Of a stretch of DNA of 64,000 nt, positions 44,723-53,281 are shown in pieces. The translations under genes were made by a program, and so were the position numbers. The notes beneath the pieces are model-generated. The model was given only the letters and a program-made list of their open reading frames with translations, did not search any database and was not told where the DNA came from. The stretch's first letter is position 1, and every line of letters begins with the position of its first letter. The stretch is from Porphyromonas circumdentaria. GTDB lineage: Bacteria; Bacteroidota; Bacteroidia; Bacteroidales; Porphyromonadaceae. The stretch is taken from NCBI RefSeq assembly GCF_900167105.1, contig NZ_FUXE01000003.1, positions 1-64,000 of the forward strand, in the 5' to 3' direction.

Positions 44723-45628
44723 ATGGCAAAGAAAGGTACTCTTATCGTGCTGGTTGGTCCTACGGGGATCGGAAAGACGTCCCTCTCTCTTGATTGGGCA
44801 GAGGCTCTTGATGCTCCTATTATTTCTGCCGATTCGCGCCAGTTGTATAGGGAATTGTCAATAGGAACGGCAGCTCCATCTAAAGAAGAGCTGTGCCGAG
44901 TACCCCACTATATGGTAGGGGTAGCTTCTATTTCGGAACACTACAGTGCTGCTCGTTATGAAGCGGAGGTAATTCCTCTCATAGAAAGTCTTTTGCAAAA
45001 GCATCGCTACGTTTTGTTGGTCGGAGGCTCTATGCTGTATATAGATGCTATAATAAAAGGAATCGATGATGTGCCAGATGTGGCAGAGGATGTGCGCCAG
45101 ACTTTGTACCAACGTTGGCAACAAGAGGGATTGGAGCCTATTTTGAAAGAGTTGAAAGAGGTAGACCCTCTCTACTACAATACCGTTGATAAGAAAAATC
45201 ACAAGCGAGTTATTCATGGGTTAGAGATCTTTTATTCCTCGGGTAAGCCATTTTCTTCGTTTCGCACTCACCAAGTCAAGGAGCGTTCTTTTGATATGAT
45301 TTGTTTCGAGCTAACCCGTCCGAGAGAGGAACTTTACGAACGTATCAATGGCCGAGTACATCAAATGTTAGAGGCAGGGTGGTTAGAGGAGGCAAGGGCT
45401 CTTTATCCTTTTCGTCATCTGAATGCCCTCAACACAATAGGGTATAAGGAACTCTTTAATTATATCGGAGGGCATTGTTCGTTGGATGAAGCTGTACAGC
45501 AAATAGCTCGTAACACTCGCATTTATGCCCGTAAACAGATGACTTGGTTCAAGAAGTCTGATTTTTATATTCGTGTGCCTGCGACTATCAGCTGCGAGGA
45601 GCTATCTTCCTATTTACCTCCTCGATAA
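44723..45628 (+). CDS. miaA: tRNA dimethylallyltransferase
   Basis: MiaA adds a dimethylallyl group to A37 of tRNAs that read codons starting with U. The 301-residue protein has the P-loop GPTGIGKTSL (residues 12-21), 'ADSRQLYRELSIGTAAPS', 'HYMVG' and 'YARKQMTWFKK', a family signature. Complete. It is followed by a strong terminator at 45664-45691. Confidence 0.96.
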   Translation: MAKKGTLIVLVGPTGIGKTSLSLDWAEALDAPIISADSRQLYRELSIGTAAPSKEELCRVPHYMVGVASISEHYSAARYEAEVIPLIESLLQKHRYVLLVGGSMLYIDAIIKGIDDVPDVAEDVRQTLYQRWQQEGLEPILKELKEVDPLYYNTVDKKNHKRVIHGLEIFYSSGKPFSSFRTHQVKERSFDMICFELTRPREELYERINGRVHQMLEAGWLEEARALYPFRHLNALNTIGYKELFNYIGGHCSLDEAVQQIARNTRIYARKQMTWFKKSDFYIRVPATISCEELSSYLPPR

Positions 45629-45663
45629 AACTCCCTGTTTTAGATTCTTTTTTGAAGTTCTCT

Positions 45664-45698
45664 CCCTCTATTTTTCTCAAAAGATAGAGGGGATTTTT
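45664..45698 (+). terminator. Terminator after miaA
   Basis: CCCTCTAT (45664-45671) pairs with ATAGAGGG (45684-45691), followed by GATTTTTTT. Confidence 0.88.
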
Positions 45699-45714
45699 TT
45701 GTTTCTCAGGTCAA

Positions 45715-45915
45715 AAAATCCCTTACCCCACCGCTATAAATGTACAAAGCTATGTCTATTAGTTTATATTTAATCTGAATATATATATTCTCAATCTATA
45801 AATATATATATTTAATCTGAGTATATGTATATTTAGATTGAATATAAAGAATATCTTACAGGTAAAATAGTTTTTAGGTATAGCCTTTGAATTTTTGAAT
45901 AGAAGATTAAAGATT
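45715..45915. repeat. Intergenic AT-rich repeat element, copy 3
   Basis: Core units of about 21 bp such as TTTAATCTGAGTATATGTAT and TCTCAATCTATAAATATATA (about 45770-45840) end in the inverted partial unit TAGATTGAATATAAAGAAT, matching the end of copy 1. The left flank CTTACCCC and right flank GGTAAAATAGTTTTTAGG correspond to the inverted arms of the other copies. It lies between miaA and queA. Confidence 0.55.
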
Positions 45916-46111
45916 ATTCTTGCCTATCGGTTGCAGTCTTTCCCGAGGGAGAGGATGAGTCGCGTACAATAATTTGGCCTACACTTACAGTATGTTTGGC
46001 TCCCGAATCAGTCCTTTTGAAGAAGTGGCGTACAATAATTTGACCTACACCCTTGGGTCTTTGGTTACCATACTCGTACCGAGGATTTTGTATAGTGTTC
46101 TCTTACAGAAA
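45914..46111 (-). pseudogene. Start-less reading frame with similarity to the GH10-like gene end
   Basis: An open frame without ATG encodes 'RPKGVGQIIVRHFFKRTDSG' and later 'VGQIIVRDSSSPSGK'. The first segment matches the protein of the GH10-like gene at 49.7 kb (KGVDQIIARHFSSP), and at the DNA level 29 of 33 bases from GGTGTAG agree with positions near 49738. The motif occurs twice here as a 23-bp direct repeat (45962-45984 and 46028-46050). It may be a decayed, inverted and internally duplicated fragment. It could also belong to the adjacent intergenic repeat. Confidence 0.4.
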
Positions 46112-46165
46112 AGGTTGGGTTTTTATTACAAGAAAAGAAGGCTTGCTTACAAATGCTAAATAAGC

Positions 46166-46173
46166 TACTTTTG
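46166..46173 (+). promoter_or_regulatory. Promoter -7 box (TACTTTTG) for queA
   Basis: TACTTTTG matches TAnnTTTG and a TTG lies 20 bp upstream (46143-46145), the usual -33 spacing. Transcription should start near 46179, which argues for translation from the later ATG at 46217 rather than 46184. Confidence 0.5.
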
Positions 46174-46216
46174 TAGTTGGTTTATGGACGAACGCTTAAA
46201 GCAGTTCACGAATACG

Positions 46217-47434
46217 ATGAAGAGAGAGACTGAAACTATATCCATGAAGGAGTATGATTATATGCTCCCCGACAAGGCTATTGCGTGCTATCCTTTAGAG
46301 GATCGTTCCTCTTGTAAGTTGTTGTACTATAACCATGGGGATATATCTACATACTTTTTCTCTTCTATAGCCTCTCTCTTACCCTCGAATAGTTTACTGG
46401 TTAGAAATAATACGAGGGTTATTCGGGCTCGTATCTATTTACAAAAGCGTACGGGGGCGCAGATAGAACTTCTTTGTTTGGAACCAGTAATCCCCTCGCA
46501 GTATGAGCAGTCTTTAACGGCTACCCAAAGCTGCGTGTGGCGTTGTATGGTAGGCAATGCACGTAAGTGGAAGGAGGGAGTGCTTGAGCGAGAAGTCTCA
46601 ATAGAGGGAAGAGAGAGTTTTATTTTCTCTGCAGAGCGTATCGAAAAAGACCTTATTCGTTTCTCTTGGCAGAATGCTTCCTTCACTTTCGGACAGATAC
46701 TTGATCAGGTGGGGATACTGCCTATACCTCCCTATCTAAACAGAGATACCGAAGAGCGCGATAATAGAGATTACCAAACGGTCTATGCGGTAAATAAAGG
46801 CTCAGTAGCTGCCCCCACGGCAGGATTACACTTCACAGACAAAGAGTTTGAGGAAATTGCCCAGCGAGGTATACCCGTGCTTGATGTTACACTACACGTT
46901 GGAGCGGGAACTTTTCTCCCCGTAAAATCGGACGATATAAAAGAGCACCTTATGCACCAAGAGTTGTGCATCGTAACTCGTGATACAATTGAGCAACTGC
47001 TCGGCCGAATAGAGACTGTCATTGCAATAGGTACTACGAGTGTGCGCACTTTAGAGAGTTTGTATTATATTGCACGAAATCACTTGGAGGAGTTAGGGGC
47101 TTCTTTAGAGGGGGTACTTCCCTCAGTGTCTCAGTGGGAACCCTATGAGACTACTGAAGAAGTGGATACGAAAGAGCTTTTGCAAAAGTTGCTCCTGACA
47201 ATGGAGGAGAAAGGGCTATCTTCATTGGTCTTCTCCACCTCTTTACTTATCATACCTGGGTATCGCTTTCGCATTATCAAGGGGCTTATTACTAACTTCC
47301 ATCAACCTAAGAGCACTCTATTATTAATGATAGCAGCCTTATTGGGGCACAAATGGAAAGATATGTATGAGTATGCTTTAGCTAATGGATATCGTTTTTT
47401 GAGTTATGGAGATGCCTCTCTGTTGCTCCCCTAA
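46217..47434 (+). CDS. queA: tRNA preQ1(34) S-adenosylmethionine ribosyltransferase-isomerase
   Basis: QueA moves ribose from SAM to preQ1-modified tRNA, making epoxyqueuosine. Recognisable parts are 'YDYMLPDKAIACYPLEDRSS', 'LLVRNNTRVIRARI', 'PTAGLHFT' and 'TSVRTLES', plus 'TNFHQPKSTLLL' near the end. The frame is open from 46184 but the promoter box leaves almost no leader for that start, so ATG 46217 is chosen (405 residues; the family averages 350, and this phylum has a longer form). It starts a plus-strand run through panC. Confidence 0.93.
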   Translation: MKRETETISMKEYDYMLPDKAIACYPLEDRSSCKLLYYNHGDISTYFFSSIASLLPSNSLLVRNNTRVIRARIYLQKRTGAQIELLCLEPVIPSQYEQSLTATQSCVWRCMVGNARKWKEGVLEREVSIEGRESFIFSAERIEKDLIRFSWQNASFTFGQILDQVGILPIPPYLNRDTEERDNRDYQTVYAVNKGSVAAPTAGLHFTDKEFEEIAQRGIPVLDVTLHVGAGTFLPVKSDDIKEHLMHQELCIVTRDTIEQLLGRIETVIAIGTTSVRTLESLYYIARNHLEELGASLEGVLPSVSQWEPYETTEEVDTKELLQKLLLTMEEKGLSSLVFSTSLLIIPGYRFRIIKGLITNFHQPKSTLLLMIAALLGHKWKDMYEYALANGYRFLSYGDASLLLP

Positions 47435-47458
47435 ATATTTTCAATAACTAAAAACAGT

Positions 47459-47671
47459 ATGACAACAAAACATTATACTGTGGAGGGTATGCACTGCCCC
47501 CATTGCCTTCAGACAGTTCAGAATGCTGCAGAGTCTACCAAGGGTGTACTAAAAGCCGTGGTATCTTTAGAAGAAAAAACTCTTGATTTGGAGGTAGATG
47601 ACTCTCTATTCGACGAGTCCCTTTTAATAGAATCTATTGGAGAAGAAGGATTTAAGACTATCCGCAAATAA
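47459..47671 (+). CDS. Heavy-metal-associated (HMA) domain protein
   Basis: A 70-residue single HMA domain of the CopZ type. The metal motif GMHCPHC has Cys13 and Cys16. The ferredoxin-like fold runs through 'TVQNAAESTKGVLKAVVSLEEKTLDL' region to 'IGEEGF'. It may act as a copper chaperone; no copper ATPase or regulator is near. It is six bases upstream of panC. Confidence 0.88.
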   Translation: MTTKHYTVEGMHCPHCLQTVQNAAESTKGVLKAVVSLEEKTLDLEVDDSLFDESLLIESIGEEGFKTIRK

Positions 47672-47676
47672 AATAA

Positions 47677-48525
47677 ATGAAAACTATCGCAACTAAAAAG
47701 GAGCTTATCTCCCTTCTTGATACAGAGAGAGAGCTGGGGAAAAGTATCGGATTGGTACCCACGATGGGTGCCCTTCACGAAGGACACTTAAGTCTGGTAA
47801 AAGAGGCTGTAAAGAGATACGATATATGTGTCGTTAGTATTTTTGTTAATCCCAAGCAATTCAACAATCCTCAGGATTTAATTACTTATCCTCGTCAACC
47901 CGAACAGGACATAGCACTCTTGGAAAAGGCAGGATGCCACTATCTTTTTATGCCTACCGAAGAGGAAGTATATGAGGAGGGGGCTGTTGAAAAAGTGTTT
48001 CACTTCGGTTCCATTGCAAACGTTATGGAGGGCGTACAACGCCCTGGCCACTTTGAAGGAGTGGCTTTGATTGTAAGTAAACTCTTTGAGTTGGTAAGAC
48101 CTCATGGAGCTTTCTTTGGTGAAAAAGATTATCAGCAGATTGCTATCATCCGCTCCATGGTACAGCAGTGTGCTTTTGACCTTGATATTATAGCTATGCC
48201 TATCGTAAGAGAAAGCACGGGCTTAGCATTGAGCAGTCGCAACCAACGCTTAACAGAGGAGACGCGTCCTTATGCTCCTATGATTTATCAAAAACTTCGC
48301 GAGAGTTTAGACTGGAAAAAAGGAGGAAAAACTCCTCGGGAGATAGAACAAAAGGTTACCGAAGAGCTCAATGCGCACCCCTGTTTAGATGTTGAGTACT
48401 ATATGATAGTCGATGCCACTACATTACAACCAATAACTTCTTGGAGCGATGCCCCTGCAACTATCGGCTGTATTGCTTGCTATTGTGGAGAGGTACGCCT
48501 GATTGATAATATAAGTTATCCATGA
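47677..48525 (+). CDS. panC: Pantothenate synthetase
   Basis: PanC joins pantoate and beta-alanine using ATP in the pantothenate pathway. The 282-residue protein has 'LVPTMGALHEGHLSLV' (HxGH motif), 'FVNPKQFN', 'FFGEKDYQQ' and 'STGLALSSRN' (KMSKS-like site). Complete. Its stop overlaps the start of the GH10-like lipoprotein gene (ATGA). No panB or panD in the window. Confidence 0.97.
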   Translation: MKTIATKKELISLLDTERELGKSIGLVPTMGALHEGHLSLVKEAVKRYDICVVSIFVNPKQFNNPQDLITYPRQPEQDIALLEKAGCHYLFMPTEEEVYEEGAVEKVFHFGSIANVMEGVQRPGHFEGVALIVSKLFELVRPHGAFFGEKDYQQIAIIRSMVQQCAFDLDIIAMPIVRESTGLALSSRNQRLTEETRPYAPMIYQKLRESLDWKKGGKTPREIEQKVTEELNAHPCLDVEYYMIVDATTLQPITSWSDAPATIGCIACYCGEVRLIDNISYP

Positions 48526-50099
48526 TTATGATAAGGCTTGGCAGAAGAAAGCTTCTTAGGAATTCTTTCTGTGCTCTGCTGTGTTCGTTTGTGTTGTTGC
48601 AGGGATGTGCTACTCGTAAACCCAAGGCGAACACTCCGCAGAAGGTCTCTACTCCAGTAGAGATCGTTCCATCTATGGTGCAGAAGAGTGTGGTTATTCC
48701 TTTTAAGTACACAAAAGAGCCCGAAATACGAGCTGTTTGGCTTACTACCATCTACGGTTTAGACTGGCCTCGCACTCATGCACAGACGCCCGAAGCAATG
48801 AAAAGGCAGAGAGAGGAACTCTGTCATATTTTAGACCGCTTAGCCTTATCCAATTTTAATACGGTTTTTTTACAGGTGCGCCTTAGAGGAGATTTGCTTT
48901 ATACTTCAGATATAGAGCCGATGGCCTCTGTATTAACGGGTAGAAGGAATGCCCATTTGGACTATGACCCTCTCTCTTTTGCCATAGAGGAATGTCATAA
49001 AAGAGGCTTGACGCTGCATGCGTGGATCGTCACCCTACCTATCGGCACCGATAAGCATGTGAGAAATCTTGCCCCCAAGGGAGTATGGGCGCGCCATCGC
49101 TCTTGGTGTATTGCCCATAGGGGGGAGTGGTATTTAGACCCAGGATTACCCGAAGTACGCAAATATATTGCTTCGCTTTCTACCGATTTGGTAAAGCGTT
49201 ACGATGTAGACGGTATCCATTTTGACTACATCCGTTATCCAGAACATGTTGCATCCTTTAGAGATCACGCCTCTTACTTGAAGTATGGAAAGGGTAAGGA
49301 CAAGAATAGTTGGAGGCAAGAGAATATATCTTCTCTGCTGAAAGAGACAGCCCAAAGTGTGCGCTCTGTAAAACCTCATGTACTCATCAGCGCAGCAACT
49401 CTGGGAAAATTCCGTACTCTCCCAGACTATCCTAAGGTGGGATGGACTTGTCGAGAGAGTGTTTTTCAAGACCCCCTACGTTGGCATAAGGAGGGGAGTG
49501 TAGACTTTATAGTTCCGATGATGTACTATAAAGATCATCTTTTCGATCCGTTCCTTTTTGATTGGAAGAAGCAAATTCCTTCTCTGCCGATTGTCGCTGG
49601 ATTAGGAGTGTACAGAGTCGATGATAATAGCCGATGGAATCCGTCGACTATTGCCCAACAGATGGAACTTTCCAACCGACAAAAAATGGCAGGAGTTTGC
49701 TTCTATCGAGAAGAGAATATACGCCCTCGTCGAAAAGGTGTAGACCAAATTATTGCACGCCACTTCTCCTCTCCTGTACGTATGTATCCTTTCAAGAACA
49801 AGGCTCTCGATGTCCCCCCTGCACCGACGAATTTACGGTTGAAAAAAATCAATGGTAAGGAAGTACAAATCTCTTGGAAAATGGCAGGAACGTGGCAAGA
49901 GAAGAGTATTTATAATCTCTTTTTACGTAAAAAAGGTACGACCTCTACTGCCGAAGAGGATGTTTTATTACTCCCTTTGATTTACGATACAAAAGTCATA
50001 TTGCCTGCCGAACTTCTACAGGATGCAGATTTTATTCGAGTTGAAGCTCTGAACAGAGTTTTTAATATGGGTGGAGTTTCTCAACCATTATATCTGTAA
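48522..50099 (+). CDS. GH10-like (GHL10/DUF187) family lipoprotein
   Basis: A 525-residue exported protein with a lipobox LLQGC (Cys29). The large central domain (residues about 65-430) is the glycosyl-hydrolase-like TIM barrel of the GHL10/DUF187 family: 'EIRAVWLTTIYGLDWPRT', 'NFNTVFLQVRLRGDLLYTS', 'DPGLPEVRKYIASLSTDLV' and 'VDGIHFDYIRYPE'. A fibronectin-III-like segment follows (PAPTNLRLKKINGKEVQISW). These proteins are thought to act on cell-wall glycans, though substrates are not settled. The start overlaps panC. See the related fragment near 46 kb. Confidence 0.87.
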   Translation: MIMIRLGRRKLLRNSFCALLCSFVLLQGCATRKPKANTPQKVSTPVEIVPSMVQKSVVIPFKYTKEPEIRAVWLTTIYGLDWPRTHAQTPEAMKRQREELCHILDRLALSNFNTVFLQVRLRGDLLYTSDIEPMASVLTGRRNAHLDYDPLSFAIEECHKRGLTLHAWIVTLPIGTDKHVRNLAPKGVWARHRSWCIAHRGEWYLDPGLPEVRKYIASLSTDLVKRYDVDGIHFDYIRYPEHVASFRDHASYLKYGKGKDKNSWRQENISSLLKETAQSVRSVKPHVLISAATLGKFRTLPDYPKVGWTCRESVFQDPLRWHKEGSVDFIVPMMYYKDHLFDPFLFDWKKQIPSLPIVAGLGVYRVDDNSRWNPSTIAQQMELSNRQKMAGVCFYREENIRPRRKGVDQIIARHFSSPVRMYPFKNKALDVPPAPTNLRLKKINGKEVQISWKMAGTWQEKSIYNLFLRKKGTTSTAEEDVLLLPLIYDTKVILPAELLQDADFIRVEALNRVFNMGGVSQPLYL

Positions 50100-50114
50100 A
50101 TAAGGATTCTGTAA

Positions 50115-51248
50115 ATGGCGGGAATTTATGTTCACGTTCCTTTTTGTGCCTCACGTTGCATCTATTGCGATTTTTACTCGCAAACCAATGTACAGCTAAA
50201 AAAGGATTTCCTTTTTTCCCTCTGTCGAGAGATAGAACTTTTAAAGGAGCTTTTGGGGCAAACAGAGATTATCCGTACGGTTTACTTTGGAGGAGGTACT
50301 CCTTCCCTGCTTTCTGTTGCTGAGTTAGCATCGGTCACAGAGCAATTTCGTAAATATTTTCCCATCGTTTCAGATGCAGAGTGGACGCTGGAAGCTAATC
50401 CAGATGATATCTCCGTTGACTACGCCAATGGATTGAAAAGCTTGGGATTTAATCGAGTTAGTTTAGGCGTACAGAGTTTTTCAGATCAAGAACTTTCGTT
50501 TCTGCGAAGGCGACACTCGTCTCAACAGGTCTATGCTGCTATAGAGGCTCTACGAAAAGCAAGTATTGACAACATAAGTATAGACCTTATTTATGCTCTA
50601 CCCAATCAAACTCCAGAGCAGTGGAGGCGCAATGTGCAGTCTGCCATCGGGTTACAAGTTCCTCATATCTCTTCCTACCATCTGATTTGTGAGGAGGGAA
50701 CACCTCTTTATAAATCTGTAGAACGGAATAGAATAGTATTGCCCAAAGAGGAGCAAGGTATTGAAGCATACTATTATTTGGTGGAGGAATTAGAGCGAAA
50801 TGGGTTTTGTCATTATGAGATTTCAAATTTTGCTTTAGAGGGTTATATCTCTCGACATAACTCTTCTTATTGGCAGCGTATCCCTTATTACGGCTTGGGT
50901 CCCTCTGCACATAGTTATGAACCCGAGAAGAGATGGGCTAATGTGCCCGATATCGCTTCCTATACAAAGATCATTTCTACTCATCAGCTCCCCATAGGTT
51001 TTGAAGAAACTCTCTCCCCCAATGATCAGTACAACGAGAGGGTAATGCTTGGCCTACGTACCCAAGAAGGAGTGAATGCCCAACAGTTGAAAGATGCTCT
51101 CGGGGCAGACTTTTACAATCTTCTAAAAGAGAGGTCGCAACCTTATTGCGAAAAAGGATTGTTGATTTGGAGGGGAGAATATTTGCAACCTACGCCACAA
51201 GGATTTATATTTGTAGATGGTATCATTAGAGATATCTTTAGCCTATAG
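50115..51248 (+). CDS. hemW: Radical SAM haem chaperone HemW
   Basis: A 377-residue radical SAM protein with the cluster motif CASRCIYC (C-x3-C-x2-C), followed by the HemW-type Cys in 'YCDFYSQ'. Other family blocks are 'VYFGGGTPSLL', 'LEANPDD' and 'GLGPSAHSY'. HemW proteins bind haem and help insert it into respiratory enzymes; many are annotated as HemN-like coproporphyrinogen oxidases, but the pattern here fits HemW. Cytosolic, 15 nt after the GH10-like gene. Confidence 0.92.
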   Translation: MAGIYVHVPFCASRCIYCDFYSQTNVQLKKDFLFSLCREIELLKELLGQTEIIRTVYFGGGTPSLLSVAELASVTEQFRKYFPIVSDAEWTLEANPDDISVDYANGLKSLGFNRVSLGVQSFSDQELSFLRRRHSSQQVYAAIEALRKASIDNISIDLIYALPNQTPEQWRRNVQSAIGLQVPHISSYHLICEEGTPLYKSVERNRIVLPKEEQGIEAYYYLVEELERNGFCHYEISNFALEGYISRHNSSYWQRIPYYGLGPSAHSYEPEKRWANVPDIASYTKIISTHQLPIGFEETLSPNDQYNERVMLGLRTQEGVNAQQLKDALGADFYNLLKERSQPYCEKGLLIWRGEYLQPTPQGFIFVDGIIRDIFSL

Positions 51249-51286
51249 TTTTAGGTGGATTATAAATCTTTTAAGGAACTTATTGT

Positions 51287-51952
51287 ATGAAAAGGTCGTT
51301 CGTTATTGCTTTTGCTATTCTGGTACAAGTTCTTTTTTCCTATTCCTTCGCACAAAGATTATCGGGATTACGTATTACATCAGAGGAGTTTCCTATTGTT
51401 GTTTGTATCGATGGAAGAGAAATCTCTTTACCCTCTCACAGCTGTTTTGTGGCTAATTTGGATAGAGGTACCTATTACGTAGAGGTTTACCGTATTAGCA
51501 GCATTGGAACAAGGTTGGGACGCGTGTACGGTCGTAATGTACACTATAATGGGACGAAAACAATTGATATATTCATAAACTCCCACGGTTTTTATGAAAA
51601 ACCTCCAAGGAAGAAAGAGCGTGATCGTCATAGGTGGAACTGGGGTAAGGGAATGTCTTCAGAGCAGTTTGAAGATTTCTATGAAAGGTATCAGAAGGCC
51701 ACTTTTAACTCCGAAAAGGAAAAACTATTAGACTACGTACTCTCCAACTCAGGGCTCTATTCTTCACAGGCGCGTCGTTTGGTGAAAGTCTGCACTTTTG
51801 AGAGCGATAAGAAGAAGATGATAGAAAAAGTTTATCCATACATAATAGACGAAGAAAACTTCTATCAAGTAGTCGAGGAGTTGAGTTTTTATTCCGATAG
51901 GGAAGAGATGTACGAGAAATTAAAAAACATGGAAGAGGAGGAAAGATGGTAA
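51287..51952 (+). CDS. DUF4476 exported protein
   Basis: A 221-residue protein with a signal peptide (residues 1-20, ending in SYSFAQ). The N-terminal region is a compact beta domain with the 'LDRGTYYVEVYRI' segment. The C-terminal 90 residues are the DUF4476 helical repeat domain ('SSEQFEDFYERYQKATFNSE' and 'DKKKMIEKVYPYIIDEENF'), found in many Bacteroidetes surface or periplasmic proteins of unknown function. A basic linker joins the two. Confidence 0.85.
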   Translation: MKRSFVIAFAILVQVLFSYSFAQRLSGLRITSEEFPIVVCIDGREISLPSHSCFVANLDRGTYYVEVYRISSIGTRLGRVYGRNVHYNGTKTIDIFINSHGFYEKPPRKKERDRHRWNWGKGMSSEQFEDFYERYQKATFNSEKEKLLDYVLSNSGLYSSQARRLVKVCTFESDKKKMIEKVYPYIIDEENFYQVVEELSFYSDREEMYEKLKNMEEEERW

Positions 51953-52037
51953 ATAGTAATAATTATCACTTCCAATATGAACCTTTTCTATTGTCAGGCT
52001 ATTCTACTGTTGACTGTATAAAGTAACTATTACATAT

Positions 52038-52526
52038 ATGAAACGATTATTGATAAACTTGTTCTCCATGGGATTATTGCTCACAGGTAGTGTTCTGCAG
52101 GTTTCTTGTCAGAATAAAAGCAAGAATAGCAAGGAGGCTGTTTCTAATCAGGAAGATGTTTCTTACATAAAGGAGATAGATGCTGCTTTTATGAAAGAGC
52201 ATATCTTCGATTATGAAAAGAATCCTACGCAATTTGTTTATAAAGGTAACAAACCTGCTGTTATCGATTTTTACGCTAATTGGTGCGGACCTTGCCGTCA
52301 GTTAGCTCCTAAGTTAGAGCGAGTAATCAACTCATACAACGGAGAGATTATTCTCTACAAAGTGAATGTTGATAACAACCGAGAGCTGGCAGCCCGATTT
52401 GCTGTAGAAAGTATTCCCATGGTATTGTTTATTCCTATTGGAGATACCCCCTATCAAACTATGGGCAATCTACCCGAGGCTACTATAAAGGAATACATAG
52501 AGAAAATCCTTCCCAAGAAGAATTAA
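52038..52526 (+). CDS. Thioredoxin-like lipoprotein
   Basis: A 162-residue thioredoxin-fold protein with an intact active site WCGPC at residues 82-86, and the conserved cis-Pro in 'ESIPMVLF'. The N-terminus has a lipobox-type ending (LQVSC, Cys24), so it is probably an envelope thioredoxin, not the cytosolic one. It precedes tpx by 44 nt and might keep peroxidases or other envelope proteins reduced; that is inference. Confidence 0.9.
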   Translation: MKRLLINLFSMGLLLTGSVLQVSCQNKSKNSKEAVSNQEDVSYIKEIDAAFMKEHIFDYEKNPTQFVYKGNKPAVIDFYANWCGPCRQLAPKLERVINSYNGEIILYKVNVDNNRELAARFAVESIPMVLFIPIGDTPYQTMGNLPEATIKEYIEKILPKKN

Positions 52527-52600
52527 TGATTTGCACAATACAGCAGTTATCACTAACTTAGCTGTGTAAAATGAACGAACCAGAATTTTTACAGAATAAA

Positions 52601-53107
52601 ATGACAACAATCAAATTAAAAGGAACTATAGATATAAATCTCTCAGGTAAATTGCCTGAGGTGGGAGCTTTAGCACCAGACTTTACTGCGGTTAAACAAG
52701 ATCTTAGCGAGGTTAAGCTAAGCGATTATAAGGGAAAGAAAGTTATCATCAACGTTTTCCCAAGCGTTGACACAGCAGTGTGTGCTGCAAGTGTACGTCG
52801 ATTCAATGAAGAGGCAGCTAAGTTGGACAATAGCGTTGTTCTTTGTGTATCAAAGGATTTACCTTTTGCATTAGGACGCTTCTGTGGTGCCGAAGGCATC
52901 TCTGGCGTAGAGACCGTTTCTATGTTCCGATGTGACTGTTTCGAGAAGGGATATGGACTTCTTATGGAGACAGGTCCATTGAAGGGGCTTTTAGCTCGTG
53001 CTGTAATTGTGGTAAACGAAGAGGGCAAGGTGATACACACGGAGTTGGTGCCAGAGGTTACTCAAGAACCAGATTACGAAAAAGCAATTGTAGCCATAAA
53101 GGGGTAA
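52601..53107 (+). CDS. tpx: Thiol peroxidase Tpx
   Basis: Peroxiredoxin that reduces peroxides using thioredoxin. From ATG 52601 the protein has 168 residues, the usual length; the frame opens earlier at 52571, but those residues do not match the family. The peroxidatic Cys61 is in 'PSVDTAVCA' and the resolving Cys95 in 'LGRFCGAEG', so it is the atypical 2-Cys type. The transcript ends at the hairpins at 53128-53154 and 53195-53234. Confidence 0.95.
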   Translation: MTTIKLKGTIDINLSGKLPEVGALAPDFTAVKQDLSEVKLSDYKGKKVIINVFPSVDTAVCAASVRRFNEEAAKLDNSVVLCVSKDLPFALGRFCGAEGISGVETVSMFRCDCFEKGYGLLMETGPLKGLLARAVIVVNEEGKVIHTELVPEVTQEPDYEKAIVAIKG

Positions 53108-53127
53108 AGCCCTTTTCATAGAGATAT

Positions 53128-53154
53128 AAAGGAAATGATTTAACTCTTTCCTTT
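53128..53154 (+). terminator. First hairpin after tpx
   Basis: AAAGGAAA (53128-53135) pairs with TTTCCTTT (53147-53154), with an 11-nt loop. No long T run follows, so on its own it would be weak. Confidence 0.45.
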
Positions 53155-53194
53155 CCCTCCTTGAGGGATACATGTTTCATGTGTTGGTGTGTTG

Positions 53195-53234
53195 GGCCAC
53201 TGTTGTTACTGATTTAGGTACACAGTGGCCTTTT
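53195..53234 (+). terminator. Terminator between tpx and the M28 gene
   Basis: GGCCACTG (53195-53202) pairs with CAGTGGCC (53223-53230), followed by TTTT. It lies across the earliest open frame of the next gene, which supports the later start at 53282. Confidence 0.8.
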
Positions 53235-53281
53235 CGCAAGTTCAGACAAAATTATTTTTACTTACTAAAATCAAGCCATCT

